Positions 1 through 8,191 of a DNA stretch of 26,466 nt are shown in pieces. The stretch spans positions 1 through 26,466 of the forward strand of contig JBAXUY010000036.1 in the NCBI GenBank assembly GCA_037129475.1, given 5' to 3'. This DNA comes from RGVT01 sp037129475. Lineage in GTDB: Bacteria > Planctomycetota > Planctomycetia > Pirellulales > UBA1268. Made by a program: the position numbers and the translations under genes. The notes below the pieces were generated by a model, which saw nothing but the letters and a program-made list of their open reading frames with translations, did not search any database and was not told where the DNA came from. Position 1 is the stretch's first letter. Every line of letters begins with the position of its first letter.

Positions 1-249
1 ACGGTGTCGATCGTCCTCGATCCCCGGCATGCCACGCGGGGCCCGGTGCCGACGGGCAAGCCCTCGTGGGTGCAGATCGGGCCGTACGAGGCGACCGCCA
101 TCGACCGCGCGGGCAACACCGTCACCGCCGAGTTCGAGATTCCCGACGACGCCGCGCTCGGCGTGTTGCTCGACTGCCACCTCGAATTCGACCTCGACGG
201 CCGGACCCGGGCGGTCAAACGGAACGCGGTGGTGGGGGTCGTCGAATGA
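1..249 (+). CDS. C-terminal end of an unidentified protein (5' partial)
   Basis: The reading frame is open from the first base and ends at TGA 247-249, so the visible 82 codons are probably the tail of a longer protein. A GTG at position 4 could start a short protein, but no ribosome binding site can be assessed because the upstream sequence is missing. The tail looks beta-rich and acidic (DAALGVLLDCHLEFDLDG, then a basic turn and AVVGVVE), as in an immunoglobulin-like or beta-sandwich domain, but I do not recognise a family. Its stop overlaps the start of the next gene (ATGA at 246-249), so the two are probably co-translated in one operon. No function is assigned. Confidence 0.5.
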   Translation, partial: TVSIVLDPRHATRGPVPTGKPSWVQIGPYEATAIDRAGNTVTAEFEIPDDAALGVLLDCHLEFDLDGRTRAVKRNAVVGVVE

Positions 250-1583
250 ACCGTGCACAGGTGGAACGAAGCGTCGCGGCGGGCACGATGCCGGCGGTGG
301 CGTGGGCGATGATCGCGTGCAGCCTCCTGGCGGGCGGCAGCGCGTGCGGCGAAGACTGGCCGCAATTTCGGGGGCCCGGCGGTCGCGGCGTCGGTGCGTC
401 GGCGGTGCCGCTCGAATGGAGCGACACGAAGAACGTGCGCTGGAAAACGCCGCTTCCCGGGCCCGGGTCGTCGAGCCCGGTCGTGTGGGGCGACGACGTG
501 TTCGTCACCTGCTATTCGGGCTACGGTGCCTCGGGCGCGCCCGGCGGCGACCCGGCCCAGCTCGCGAGGCATCTCGTGTGCGTGAACCGGGCCGACGGCA
601 CGATCCGCTGGCAGCGGTCGATCGCCGCCACGATGCCCGAGGACACCTACGAAGGATTCCTGACCGAACACGGCTACGCCAGCAGCACGCCCGTCACGGA
701 CGGCGAGACGGTGGTCGCGTTCTTCGGCAAGAGCGGCGTGATCGCGTTCGACAGGGATGGCGCCGAGGAGTGGCGGGTGGACGTCGGCAAGGAATCGAGC
801 ACCCGGCGCTGGGGCTCGGCGGCGAGCCTGATCCTCGTGGGCGACACCGTCGTCGTGAACGCGGCGGAAGAGAGCCAGTCGATCCGCGCACTCGATCTGC
901 GCACGGGTCGCGAGGCCTGGGGGGCCGAGGGCGCCGCGCTCGAACTGGCCTACGGAACGCCCGGCGTGGTGACGCTCGCCGACGGCTCGGAGGAAATCGT
1001 GGTCGCCATGCCCGAGGAGGTGTGGGGGCTCGATCCGGCGACCGGCAAACTCCTGTGGCACGCCACGCACGGCCTCACGGGCAACGTGTCGCCGAGCGTC
1101 GTGGTGGACGGCGACGTCGTCTACGTGTTCGGCGGATTTCGCTCCGCCGGGTCGTTCGCCATCCGGGCCGGCGGCAAGGGCGACGTCACGAAGTCGCACA
1201 TGGTGTGGACGAGTCGCACCAGTTCCTACGTGGCCACGCCGCTCGTGCACGAGGGCCACCTCTCCTGGATCGACGATCGCGGGCAGGCATTCTGCGCCTC
1301 GACCCGCGACGGCACGCAGGTCTACCGGAGCCGCGTCGAGGGCATGGCCTCCGGCGGGAGGCCTGTCTACGCCTCGCCGGTGCGCGCCGGTGGCCGTATC
1401 TACGTGGTGAGCCGCTGGAGCGGCACGTTCGTACTCCCCGCCGAGCCCCGATTCGAGATCCTCGCCTGCAATCGCTTCGAGTCCGATGAGAGCGACTTCA
1501 TTGGCACCCCGGCGATCGCCGACGGCTGCCTGTTTTTGCGGTCGGGGAAGTTTCTGTATTGCGTCGCGGACACGGCTCCCTGA
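246..1583 (+). CDS. Secreted PQQ-like beta-propeller repeat protein
   Basis: The product is 445 aa. An N-terminal signal segment (hydrophobic AVAWAMIACSLLAGG) is followed by DWPQFRGPGGRG, the hallmark start of the planctomycete PQQ-like (PF13360/PF13570) propeller family. Repeated blades with the pattern ALDLRTGREAW, GLDPATGKLLW and VNRADGTIRW are visible through the body; each is a Trp-docking beta-propeller blade. Members lack evidence of bound PQQ and usually serve as exported scaffold or binding proteins whose ligand is unknown. The start ATG at 246 was chosen because it overlaps the previous stop (ATGA) and gives a normal signal peptide; the frame is open further upstream, but that part is out-of-frame coding of the preceding gene. 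The length is normal for a one-domain family member. Confidence 0.9.
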   Translation: MNRAQVERSVAAGTMPAVAWAMIACSLLAGGSACGEDWPQFRGPGGRGVGASAVPLEWSDTKNVRWKTPLPGPGSSSPVVWGDDVFVTCYSGYGASGAPGGDPAQLARHLVCVNRADGTIRWQRSIAATMPEDTYEGFLTEHGYASSTPVTDGETVVAFFGKSGVIAFDRDGAEEWRVDVGKESSTRRWGSAASLILVGDTVVVNAAEESQSIRALDLRTGREAWGAEGAALELAYGTPGVVTLADGSEEIVVAMPEEVWGLDPATGKLLWHATHGLTGNVSPSVVVDGDVVYVFGGFRSAGSFAIRAGGKGDVTKSHMVWTSRTSSYVATPLVHEGHLSWIDDRGQAFCASTRDGTQVYRSRVEGMASGGRPVYASPVRAGGRIYVVSRWSGTFVLPAEPRFEILACNRFESDESDFIGTPAIADGCLFLRSGKFLYCVADTAP

Positions 1584-1659
1584 CCAACGGGCTGCCTGCA
1601 ACTTTTCCCGGACCGGGTCGTTGAATGAGAGGCATCATTTTTCCGCGGAGGACGAACAC

Positions 1660-2079
1660 ATGAGACGGATACATCTTCGGGCCTGCGGCGTGTGTGCCGT
1701 GGCCATGCTCGCCGGAACGGTCGCGATGGCACAGCCCGCGGAGGGTGGTCCTCCCGGAGGCCCTGGTGGCGAGCGACGCGGGCCGCCCTCACCCGAGCAG
1801 TTCGTCGAGCGCGCGATGTCGTTCGATGCCGACGGCGACGGCAAACTCGATCGCAGTGAGCTCATGAAGTTCGGCGAAGAAATGGCGGCCCGGCGAATGC
1901 GCGGTGGACCCGGTGGGCCCGGCGGTCAGGGTGGCCCGCAGGGTGGCCCCGAGGGCTCTCGCGGCGGCGGACCGAGGCGCGGCCCGGGCGGCGAGGGCGG
2001 CTTCGGTGGCGAAGGGCGGCGCGGTCCGCCTCCGGGAGGTGACGGGGAGCGTCCGGAACGCCCGCGGCGGCCGGAGTAA
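1660..2079 (+). CDS. Small secreted Gly/Pro-rich protein with one EF-hand
   Basis: The product is 139 aa. The start at 1660 has a GGAGG-type ribosome binding site 8 nt upstream (1647-1651) and gives a clean signal peptide ending AMAQP. Residues 56-67 (DADGDGKLDRSE) are a canonical 12-residue EF-hand loop with Asp at positions 1, 3 and 5 and Glu at 12, so calcium binding is likely. The rest is low-complexity Gly/Pro/Arg (GGPGG, RRGPPPGG, about residues 26-42 and 79-139), probably disordered. Exported EF-hand proteins with Gly/Pro-rich tails are common in planctomycetes; their role is unknown. A longer frame starting at 1486 inside the preceding gene was rejected because it lacks a signal peptide and overlaps the propeller gene. 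Confidence 0.8.
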   Translation: MRRIHLRACGVCAVAMLAGTVAMAQPAEGGPPGGPGGERRGPPSPEQFVERAMSFDADGDGKLDRSELMKFGEEMAARRMRGGPGGPGGQGGPQGGPEGSRGGGPRRGPGGEGGFGGEGRRGPPPGGDGERPERPRRPE

Positions 2080-2126
2080 GCGGCACGCATTCGTCGCACG
2101 CTCGCGGTGGAGTATCCTCGCCCGCG

Positions 2127-3206
2127 ATGACGACGAACCGGACTCCAGGAGAGCCGCTACCCGCGCGACCGGCCGAGGCTCATGCGCTCGAGGTGGCCCG
2201 CGATCTGCCCGCGACGCGGATCGCATGCACGACCGCCGGGCGTGGTCAGGCGGCGGTGGCGCTCGCCTGCGAACGAGCCGACGCAACCGTGACGGCCTGG
2301 TTTCTCGATCTGCACCAGCACGATCGTGCGGTCGCCGAGTGGGGTTCACGCCCCGAGCGGCTCACGGCCGTGTGCGCCGCCGACATGCCGCCGGGCCCCT
2401 ACGACCTGGCCGTCGTGCCGCTCGCCAAGGACGGCGAGGCCGAGCTTTCCCGCGACATCCTCCAGGCCGCGCTCGTGAATCTCGCGATCGGCGGCCGGCT
2501 CGTCACGGCGATCGACAACCCACGCGACACGTGGCTGCACGAGCAACTCGCCGAGACCGGCGAGACGGTGCGGGTGCGGCCTGCTCCCGGTGAGAAGCCA
2601 CAGACCGTCTGTTACGTGGTGGAGAAAACCCGCGAGGTGCGCAAGGTCCGCGACTTCACCTGCGAGTTCGCGTTTCGTGACCGCGAGCGGCTCTTGAAGG
2701 CGGTGAGCCGGCCCGGCGTGTTCGCCCACCGGCGGATCGATCCCGGCGCGCGACACCTGCTCAACGCCGTCGACGTGGCTCCCGACACCCGCGTGCTCGA
2801 CATCGGCTGTGGTTCCGGCTGCGTGGCGATCGGGATCGCCGCCCGCGACCCGAGCGTGCACGTGCACGCCTTCGACTCGGCGTCCCGAGCGGTGGAATGC
2901 ACCGCCCGCGGTGCCACGCTCAACGGGCTCGACAACGTGTCGGTGGCGCTCGAAGCGGCCGGCCGTGTGCCCGACCCGGGCTCGTATGATCTCGCCCTCG
3001 CCAACCCGCCCTACTACTCCGACTTCCGCATCGCGCAGCTGTTCGTCGACACGGCCTGGAAGGCGCTCGCCCCGGGGGGCACGCTGCTCGTGGTCACGAA
3101 GCAGCCGAGCTGGTACGTGGAACATCTGCCACAGATGTGGCGCGACGTGGCGCAGGAGCCCGTGAAGACCTACCACCTGATCGAAGCCGTCCGGCCATCG
3201 GCGTAG
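2127..3206 (+). CDS. RsmC/RlmG-like class I SAM methyltransferase (probable rRNA guanine-N2)
   Basis: The product is 359 aa. The C-terminal half carries a Rossmann methyltransferase fold: SAM motif I VLDIGCGSGC (about 223-232), an acidic residue ending strand 2 (HAFD, 250), and the catalytic ANPPY motif (292-296), which in the MTS family (PF05175) marks N-methylation of an exocyclic amine. The N-terminal half (about 25-165) looks like a degenerate second Rossmann domain without a SAM motif, as in RsmC and RlmG, which methylate guanine-N2 of 16S or 23S rRNA. Which rRNA position is modified cannot be told from sequence. No strong ribosome binding site lies before the ATG. The stop codon TAG 3204-3206 is the first TAG of the intergenic repeat that follows. 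Confidence 0.85.
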   Translation: MTTNRTPGEPLPARPAEAHALEVARDLPATRIACTTAGRGQAAVALACERADATVTAWFLDLHQHDRAVAEWGSRPERLTAVCAADMPPGPYDLAVVPLAKDGEAELSRDILQAALVNLAIGGRLVTAIDNPRDTWLHEQLAETGETVRVRPAPGEKPQTVCYVVEKTREVRKVRDFTCEFAFRDRERLLKAVSRPGVFAHRRIDPGARHLLNAVDVAPDTRVLDIGCGSGCVAIGIAARDPSVHVHAFDSASRAVECTARGATLNGLDNVSVALEAAGRVPDPGSYDLALANPPYYSDFRIAQLFVDTAWKALAPGGTLLVVTKQPSWYVEHLPQMWRDVAQEPVKTYHLIEAVRPSA

Positions 3207-3295
3207 CGACAGGCCTCCAGGCCTGTCGACGGACAGGGCTGGAGCCCCGTCCCTACGATCAAGCCAGGTGGACAGGGCTGGAGCCCCGTCCCTAC
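3203..3295. repeat. Intergenic palindromic repeat, copy A, between convergent genes
   Basis: It consists of one module-1 palindrome (GACAGGCCT-CC-AGGCCTGTC) and two module-2 hairpins (GGACAGGGCT-GG-AGCCCCGTCC), with GTAG at the left end and its reverse complement (CTAC) at the right end. The left TAG is the stop of the methyltransferase and the right CTA is the reverse-strand stop of the small exported protein. Strong hairpins readable on both strands between convergent genes could act as a bidirectional terminator. There is no T-run. Confidence 0.9.
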
Positions 3296-3549
3296 TTCAC
3301 ATACTCGTTCGACCACGTGCTGAAGAGGTCGCCGCGCTTCACCCGCGCCGCGTCCTCCCGCATCACGGCCGGCGTCCGGCGGATCACCCGCACCGTCTTG
3401 CGCCGATGCTGGTGGACGCGCGAATGGGCCCACGCCTCCGGCCCGCTGTTCCGCGGCGGAATGCTTGGCGGGGCCGGCGGTTGGGCTGCGGCGGCCGCCG
3501 CCCAGATCACGATGCCGACGACTCCGGCGAGCACAGCCCGACCGCTCAT
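3292..3549 (-). CDS. Small exported protein of unknown function
   Basis: The product is 85 aa. Residues 1-23 form a signal peptide or single membrane anchor (AVLAGVVGIVIWAAAAAAQ), followed by a proline-rich linker (PPAPPSIPPRNS) and a basic segment (RVHQHRRKTVRVIRR). It ends DLFSTWSNEYVK. I do not recognise a family. Its ATG overlaps the stop of the upstream M16-like gene (ATGA), so it is the last gene of the protease operon and is probably translationally coupled. It may be a periplasmic partner of the M16 pair, but this is inferred only from position. Its stop codon lies inside the intergenic repeat. Confidence 0.6.
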   Translation of the reverse strand: MSGRAVLAGVVGIVIWAAAAAAQPPAPPSIPPRNSGPEAWAHSRVHQHRRKTVRVIRRTPAVMREDAARVKRGDLFSTWSNEYVK

Positions 3550-5084
3550 GGCAGCGGCTCGAGCGTGAGCGGATCGCGCAGCGGCAGGTGCTTCACGTTG
3601 CCACCGAAAAATTCCTTCATCGTGGCGCGGCCCTGGAGATCTCCCTTCGCGATCTCGTCCCAGTCGCCGACGACGAGGATCGCCATCTTCTCGGGGTCGA
3701 GGTGCTTCTTCGCCACGCGCTGGAGATCCTCGCGGGTCGTGGCTCGCACCTTGTCGCGGAACGTCTTCCAGAAGTCCTGAGGCCGCTTCGTCCATTCGTC
3801 GTTGACGAACACGCGGAGCATCGCCGGCTTGCTCTCGAACTGCCGCGGAAACGTCTCGATCGCGCTCGCCTTCGCGGTCTCGAGCTCCTCCTCCGTGACG
3901 AGGTCGTCGCGCACGCCCCGGATCTGGTCGAGCACGATCTTCGTGGCGAGCGCCACCGTGGGGTTCTTGCTCTCGAAGCCCGCCCGGAAGTCGCCTGGAT
4001 AGGTGACCTTCGGCACGAGCGTGGACCGGGCCGAGTAGGCGAGCCCCTCGTTGCTGCGGACCTGTTGCATGATCCGGCTGGTGAACCCGCCGGCGCCGAG
4101 GATGTCGTTCAAGAGCAGCAGGGGGATCGCGTCGGGGTCGTCGCGGGTGATCGACCGCATGCCGAGCACCACCTTCCCCTGTGGAATCTCCTTGGGCACG
4201 TGATACAGCCCCGGCTCGAGGACGGCCGTGGGAGCCTGCGGTTCGGGGGCGACTGATCCGCGTTCCCAGCCCGCAAACGCCTTCTCGAGCTTGGCGAGCA
4301 TTTCCTGCTCGTCGAAGTCGCCCGACACCGCCACGATCATGTTGCCCGGATGGACGATGCGGCGATGCATCTCGGCGAGCCGCTCCTTCGAGATCGCCGC
4401 CACGGTCTTGTCGGTCGGCTCGGCCGACTCGAAATGGCCGACACCGTACACGAGCCGCTTCCACTCGCGTGAGAGGATCGACGAGGCGTCGTCGTTGCGC
4501 TGCTTGAGCCCCTCGACGGCCCGGGCCTTCGCGGTCTCGAGCCGGGCCTGGTCGAACGCCGGGCCACGGAGCATCCCCACGAACAGCGCGAGGCTCTCGT
4601 CGAAATTGCTCTTCAGACAGTTCATCGTCGCCGTGGTGAACGTTTCGCTCGCTGCCACGCCCACCTCCGTGGCGAGAAAGTCGAGCGTCTCGTCGAACTC
4701 GGCGGGCCCACGCTCTTTCGTGCCCCCTTCCCGGACCATCCGGGCCGTCATCGACGCCAGGCCGGGCACGTCCGCCGGATCGAGCGACGCGCCCCCCTTG
4801 AACGTGATCGACACGGTCACGAGCGGGAACTCGTGCGACGGCGCGAGATACACGGCCGTGCCGTCGGGCAGGACACGGCGGAACGACGCGGGGTCGGGCG
4901 GCTTGAACTCGAGCGGCTTGAACTCAAGCGCCTCGGGGCGGGCCGGCAGCCCGACCGACGCAGCGGCGGACGAGCCGGCTGTGAGACCGGAGGCCGGCGG
5001 GGCCGACGACCGCTTCGGCGGCGAGAAGAGCAGCGCGGCGACGACGCCGAGAGCGAGGATGAGGGCGACGATGCGCAGGTTCAT
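3546..5084 (-). CDS. M16 peptidase-like protein lacking the zinc motif (non-catalytic partner)
   Basis: The product is 512 aa from the ATG at 5084, with an N-terminal membrane anchor (IVALILALGVVAALLF) and a linker. Two M16 domains follow, with typical M16 features: a beta-rich first half, GNMIVAVSGDFD at the end of domain 1, and in domain 2 ILGAGGFTSRIMQQVRSNEGLAYS, which contains the conserved R/Y region of non-catalytic M16 subunits. Where active members have HxxEH, this protein reads GLASMTARMV (about 108-117), so no zinc site is present. In M16B pairs (mitochondrial MPP alpha/beta, bacterial pairs) such a subunit assembles with an active one, which here is encoded 55 nt upstream. A possible extra start 30 nt upstream was not used because the anchor begins at MNLRI. 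Expected location is the periplasm, tethered to the inner membrane. Confidence 0.9.
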   Translation of the reverse strand: MNLRIVALILALGVVAALLFSPPKRSSAPPASGLTAGSSAAASVGLPARPEALEFKPLEFKPPDPASFRRVLPDGTAVYLAPSHEFPLVTVSITFKGGASLDPADVPGLASMTARMVREGGTKERGPAEFDETLDFLATEVGVAASETFTTATMNCLKSNFDESLALFVGMLRGPAFDQARLETAKARAVEGLKQRNDDASSILSREWKRLVYGVGHFESAEPTDKTVAAISKERLAEMHRRIVHPGNMIVAVSGDFDEQEMLAKLEKAFAGWERGSVAPEPQAPTAVLEPGLYHVPKEIPQGKVVLGMRSITRDDPDAIPLLLLNDILGAGGFTSRIMQQVRSNEGLAYSARSTLVPKVTYPGDFRAGFESKNPTVALATKIVLDQIRGVRDDLVTEEELETAKASAIETFPRQFESKPAMLRVFVNDEWTKRPQDFWKTFRDKVRATTREDLQRVAKKHLDPEKMAILVVGDWDEIAKGDLQGRATMKEFFGGNVKHLPLRDPLTLEPLP

Positions 5085-5119
5085 GACGGAGTTTCCGGGA
5101 TCAGAGAGGAGCAATGCAT

Positions 5120-5143
5120 GGCAGGCCTGGAGGCCTACCCTAC
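5120..5143. repeat. Short intergenic repeat, copy D (module-1 variant)
   Basis: On the minus strand it begins GTAGGGTAGGCC and contains the same AGGCCTCCAGGCCT palindrome as module 1 of the other copies. The leading TAG is the stop codon of the upstream M16 protease. It lies between two genes of one operon, so here it would sit inside a transcript rather than at its end. Confidence 0.75.
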
Positions 5144-6687
5144 TGGCGGCGGTACGTGGCGACGCTACGGTTCTGCGGGGCGAAGTACTTGTTCGCGACC
5201 CGACGGATGTCGGCCGCGGTGACCGCCTCGTATTTCTTGGGTCCGTCGTTGATCTCGCGCCAGTCGAGGAGTGCCTCGGCGAACGCGAGCTGGACCAACA
5301 GCGACATGTTGTTTTCGAGCCGCCGGTAGTTGCCCGCGGCCACGCGGTTCTTCACCTTCCGCAGCTCCCGCTCGGGCAGATCGGCTGCCTGGAGCTTCGC
5401 CAGCTCCTCATACCAGGCCTGCTCCAACTGCTCCGGCGTGGCGTCGCCCCGCGTCTCGGCCTCGAACGCGAAGAGCCCGGCGTACTTTCGCGTGTCGCTC
5501 ATCGTGCGGGCGCTCGACGCGATGCCGCGGCCCTCCACGAGCCCCTGATAGAGCCGGCCGGTGCGCTCGTTCAACACCTCCGAGAGCATGTCGAGCGGAT
5601 AACTGTCGACGTGGCCGGCGGGCACGGTGTGGTAGCGGATCTCGATCGCCGGCGGAAAGTCGCCTGCGGCGTTCATCCGCTGCTCGGCGAGCTGCTCGAC
5701 TTCGAGCGTCACCACCGGCGGCGGCTTCCGCGTGCCAGCGTCGAGCCGTGAGAAATACCTCGTGATGAAGGCCTTCGCCTCGGCCGGATCGAAGTCGCCC
5801 ACCACGATCCCCACCAGGTTGCCGGGGCGGTAGTAGGTGTTCCAGTATTCCTGGGCCTGCTCGAACGTGTAGCTGTTCAGGTCGCTCGGCCAGCCGATCA
5901 CCGGCCACGAGTAGCCGCACGACGCCCAGAACATCGCATCGAACTGCTCCTGAAAGCGGCCCGTGGGCGTGCTGTCGGTGCGGAGCCGGCGTTCCTCGTG
6001 GACGACGTCGCGCTCGGAGTAGAACTCGCGAAACACGCTGTCGTGGAGGCGGTCGCTCTCCATCCACGCCCAGAGCTCGAGCTTGTTGGACGGCATCGTG
6101 ATGAAGTAACACGTGAGGTCGTGGCTCGTGAAGGCGTTCATGCCGCTGCCGCCGGCCTTCGTGTAGACCTGGTCGAACTCGTCCTTCACGATCGTGCCGG
6201 AGGCGGGGCCGCCGTCGCCGCGGCCCTGCTGGGCCTTGATGAGGGCGTCGAGCTTGCGGCGGAGCACACGCAGTTCCTGCGTGTCGTTGGCGGGGTTCCA
6301 CGGGTCGTCGATCTCGCCGCGGTTGAAGCGTTCATACTGCGTCGTCCAGACGAGCCGATTGATCTCGTCGCGGATGGCCTTCTGCTCGGCGCGATACGTC
6401 GCGTCTTTCGCCGGGTCGCGAGTGCCGATCGTGTCGGTGCCCTTGAACATCATGTGCTCGAAGAAGTGGCTGATGCCCGTGATCCCGGGCCGCTCGTCGA
6501 CGCTCCCCACCTTCGCCACCCAGCCGGCGCTGACGACGTTGGGCTGGTCGCTGCGCGGCACGAGGAGGAACTGCATGCCGTTGGGCAGGGAAAACTCCTC
6601 GACGGCCACCTGCTGGGCGGACGCGACGGTGCAGGCGGCGAGGAGCGCCGCGCCGAGCATGGCGCGAAGCGGGACAGAGCTGGGCAT
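5140..6687 (-). CDS. Zinc-dependent M16 peptidase (catalytic subunit)
   Basis: The product is 515 aa, with a signal peptide (MLGAALLAACTVASAQ, cleavage near residue 25), so it is exported. GISHFFEHMMFKGT contains the inverted zinc motif HxxEH at His74-Glu77-His78; the third glutamate should lie in the acidic helix around ESDRLHDSVFREFYSERDVV. Between motif and helix there is an insertion of about 65 residues (region DPAKDATYRAEQ to IKAQQGRGDGG) rich in charged helix, longer than in typical M16B enzymes. Domain 2 carries the usual RTGRLYQGLVEGRGIA region. M16 enzymes degrade peptides in a clamshell chamber; the substrate is unknown. It is first in a three-gene operon with the zinc-less partner. 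The only other candidate initiation sites lie downstream and would lose the signal peptide. Confidence 0.93.
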   Translation of the reverse strand: MPSSVPLRAMLGAALLAACTVASAQQVAVEEFSLPNGMQFLLVPRSDQPNVVSAGWVAKVGSVDERPGITGISHFFEHMMFKGTDTIGTRDPAKDATYRAEQKAIRDEINRLVWTTQYERFNRGEIDDPWNPANDTQELRVLRRKLDALIKAQQGRGDGGPASGTIVKDEFDQVYTKAGGSGMNAFTSHDLTCYFITMPSNKLELWAWMESDRLHDSVFREFYSERDVVHEERRLRTDSTPTGRFQEQFDAMFWASCGYSWPVIGWPSDLNSYTFEQAQEYWNTYYRPGNLVGIVVGDFDPAEAKAFITRYFSRLDAGTRKPPPVVTLEVEQLAEQRMNAAGDFPPAIEIRYHTVPAGHVDSYPLDMLSEVLNERTGRLYQGLVEGRGIASSARTMSDTRKYAGLFAFEAETRGDATPEQLEQAWYEELAKLQAADLPERELRKVKNRVAAGNYRRLENNMSLLVQLAFAEALLDWREINDGPKKYEAVTAADIRRVANKYFAPQNRSVATYRRQ

Positions 6688-6727
6688 GGCAGGGAATCCC
6701 TCCAGGGTGCGAAGCAGCGTTATACCG

Positions 6728-7588
6728 CTATCCGACCCCGAGCGCCCATTGCACGAGTGTGAGCACGATCTCGAACACGATCAGCCCCACGATCGCCCAC
6801 TCGACGCGGAGCGCGCGCCTGTGCTGCATGAGATCGAGGGCCGTCTCCGCCGTGCGTGAAATCAGCGCAAGTTTGCCATGGAGCGCCGCAAAGCGTTCCC
6901 GGATCTCGAATTCGTCGCGGAGCCGGGCCCAGAGCCGCTCGAGCTCGGGATGATCCCAGAGGAGTTCGGGCGAGTCGTCGACCCGTGCCCCGGCCACCAC
7001 CCGATGCTCGGCGAGCAAGGCCCCGCCAAGGTGCTGGAGCAGTTCGCGGCCGGCCCGGCTGCCGCGGCCCCAGTGGTCGAGGTTCACGGCGAACGGCTCG
7101 ATCCGTTCGAACTGCCGCTCGATGTTCTTCTCGTAATGTGCCAGCGACACGCTCTTGGCCATGATGTCGGCGACGAGTTGCAGCTTCTCGAGCGTGACCT
7201 CCGCGAGCACGAGCGTGTTGCCCTCGATGGACTCGCGGCCCGGCTCCTTCGTCGGCCCGACACGGATGTCGAGCAGCTCCGACTCGTGGTCGACCGGCGA
7301 AAAGGCCTGGCGGATTTGCGGGCCGATCTGGCGCAGGTAGTCGGCGATGCCGGCCGGCGCGGCATCGAAGAAGACCACGGCACCGTAGCGGAACAGCACG
7401 GCCACGCCGCCGCCGCTGCCCGGCAGGCTTCCCCCGGTGAGCGGGCCGATCAGTTCCACCACGAGCGGCGCACCCCCCGTGCGCTCGGTGGCTCCGAGCG
7501 CGGCCAGATCGATGCCCGTGCCGACGAGCATCGCCTGCGCGCGAAACTCGCGCGGCGTCCGAACCGGATTGGAGTCGGTGGCGGGCAT
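6728..7588 (-). CDS. DUF155 / RMD1-YagE family membrane protein
   Basis: The product is 286 aa. The core matches the DUF155 family (PF02582; yeast Rmd1/Rmd8, human RMND1, bacterial YagE-like): VAVLFRYGAVVFFD at the start, then NTLVLAEVTLEKLQLVADIM, then SVSLAHYEKNIE, and an ERFAALHGKLALI segment. A C-terminal membrane helix (WAIVGLIVFEIVLTLVQWAL) anchors it, as in other members. The mitochondrial relatives support translation in the inner membrane; the bacterial role is unknown. The start ATG at 7588 gives a family-typical length, although the frame is open further upstream. It is a single gene, 40 nt from the protease operon and divergent from the hemerythrin gene. Confidence 0.85.
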   Translation of the reverse strand: MPATDSNPVRTPREFRAQAMLVGTGIDLAALGATERTGGAPLVVELIGPLTGGSLPGSGGGVAVLFRYGAVVFFDAAPAGIADYLRQIGPQIRQAFSPVDHESELLDIRVGPTKEPGRESIEGNTLVLAEVTLEKLQLVADIMAKSVSLAHYEKNIERQFERIEPFAVNLDHWGRGSRAGRELLQHLGGALLAEHRVVAGARVDDSPELLWDHPELERLWARLRDEFEIRERFAALHGKLALISRTAETALDLMQHRRALRVEWAIVGLIVFEIVLTLVQWALGVG

Positions 7589-7702
7589 CGGGATTCGACT
7601 CCGTCCAGGTGTCCGCCAAAGAACAGATCGGTCCGCCGCGACGCCTCGTGGTCGCTGGTCCACGTGCGTCCTCGATTCTATCGTTCCCGGGGACAGCATG
7701 CA

Positions 7703-7722
7703 GGGGCGTGTTGCCCCGGAGG
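7703..7722 (+). promoter_or_regulatory. Hairpin abutting the hemerythrin ribosome binding site
   Basis: A 5-bp GGGGC/GCCCC stem (7703-7707, 7713-7717) with loop GTGTT directly precedes the GGAGG site at 7718-7722, which lies 10 nt before the ATG at 7733. The position could modulate translation or stabilise the 5' end; there is no direct evidence. Confidence 0.4.
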
Positions 7723-7732
7723 ATGGAATGCA

Positions 7733-8191
7733 ATGGCAATGACCGACCGTCCCGATCCCGTCATCCTCGGACACGTGATCGCGGAACACCGTGAACTTTT
7801 CTTGCGGATGCAGTCGATACGCACGGCGCTTGCGGACCGCCGGCAGAGGCACGACCGCGTGGCTGAGATCTGCACGGCGCTCGTCGACCTGCGCGAGCAC
7901 CTGCGGGTCCACTTCGAGCAGGAGGAGAGCGGCGGTTTCATGGAGGAGTCGATTGCCCGGATGCCGCGGCTCGCTCCGGCTGTGACGGCGATCATGCGGC
8001 AGCATCCCGCCCTGCTCGCCGAACTCGACGCCTTGATCGAAACGCTCTCCAGAGGCGATATTTCGGCGGAGACGTGGGCCAGGGCCGGCCGCGACTTCGA
8101 GCACTTCTCGACCACCATGCAGGCCCACGAGAGGAGCGAGAATGCGGTCGTCCAGGATGGCTACAACGAGGATCTGGGCCTGCTCGATTAG
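7733..8191 (+). CDS. Hemerythrin-like HHE domain protein
   Basis: The product is 152 aa. A four-helix HHE-type domain (PF01814) with candidate di-iron ligands is visible: His19, the His56-x3-His60-x3-Glu64 pattern, His91, and His124/His132-x3-Glu136. Such proteins bind O2 or NO or act in iron and redox sensing; the protein is cytoplasmic (no signal peptide). The start at 7733 is set by GGAGG 10 nt upstream; an ATG two codons later is less well spaced. The last 50 nt overlap the next gene, which encodes an exported monoheme cytochrome, so the pair is probably co-translated and may work in a shared redox response. The divergent DUF155 gene shares the 144-nt upstream region. Confidence 0.85.
   Translation: MAMTDRPDPVILGHVIAEHRELFLRMQSIRTALADRRQRHDRVAEICTALVDLREHLRVHFEQEESGGFMEESIARMPRLAPAVTAIMRQHPALLAELDALIETLSRGDISAETWARAGRDFEHFSTTMQAHERSENAVVQDGYNEDLGLLD

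Noticed and set aside
1486..1659. Longer start for the EF-hand protein
   Set aside because: It would overlap the propeller gene by about 100 nt and bury the signal peptide; the ATG at 1660 has a good ribosome binding site.
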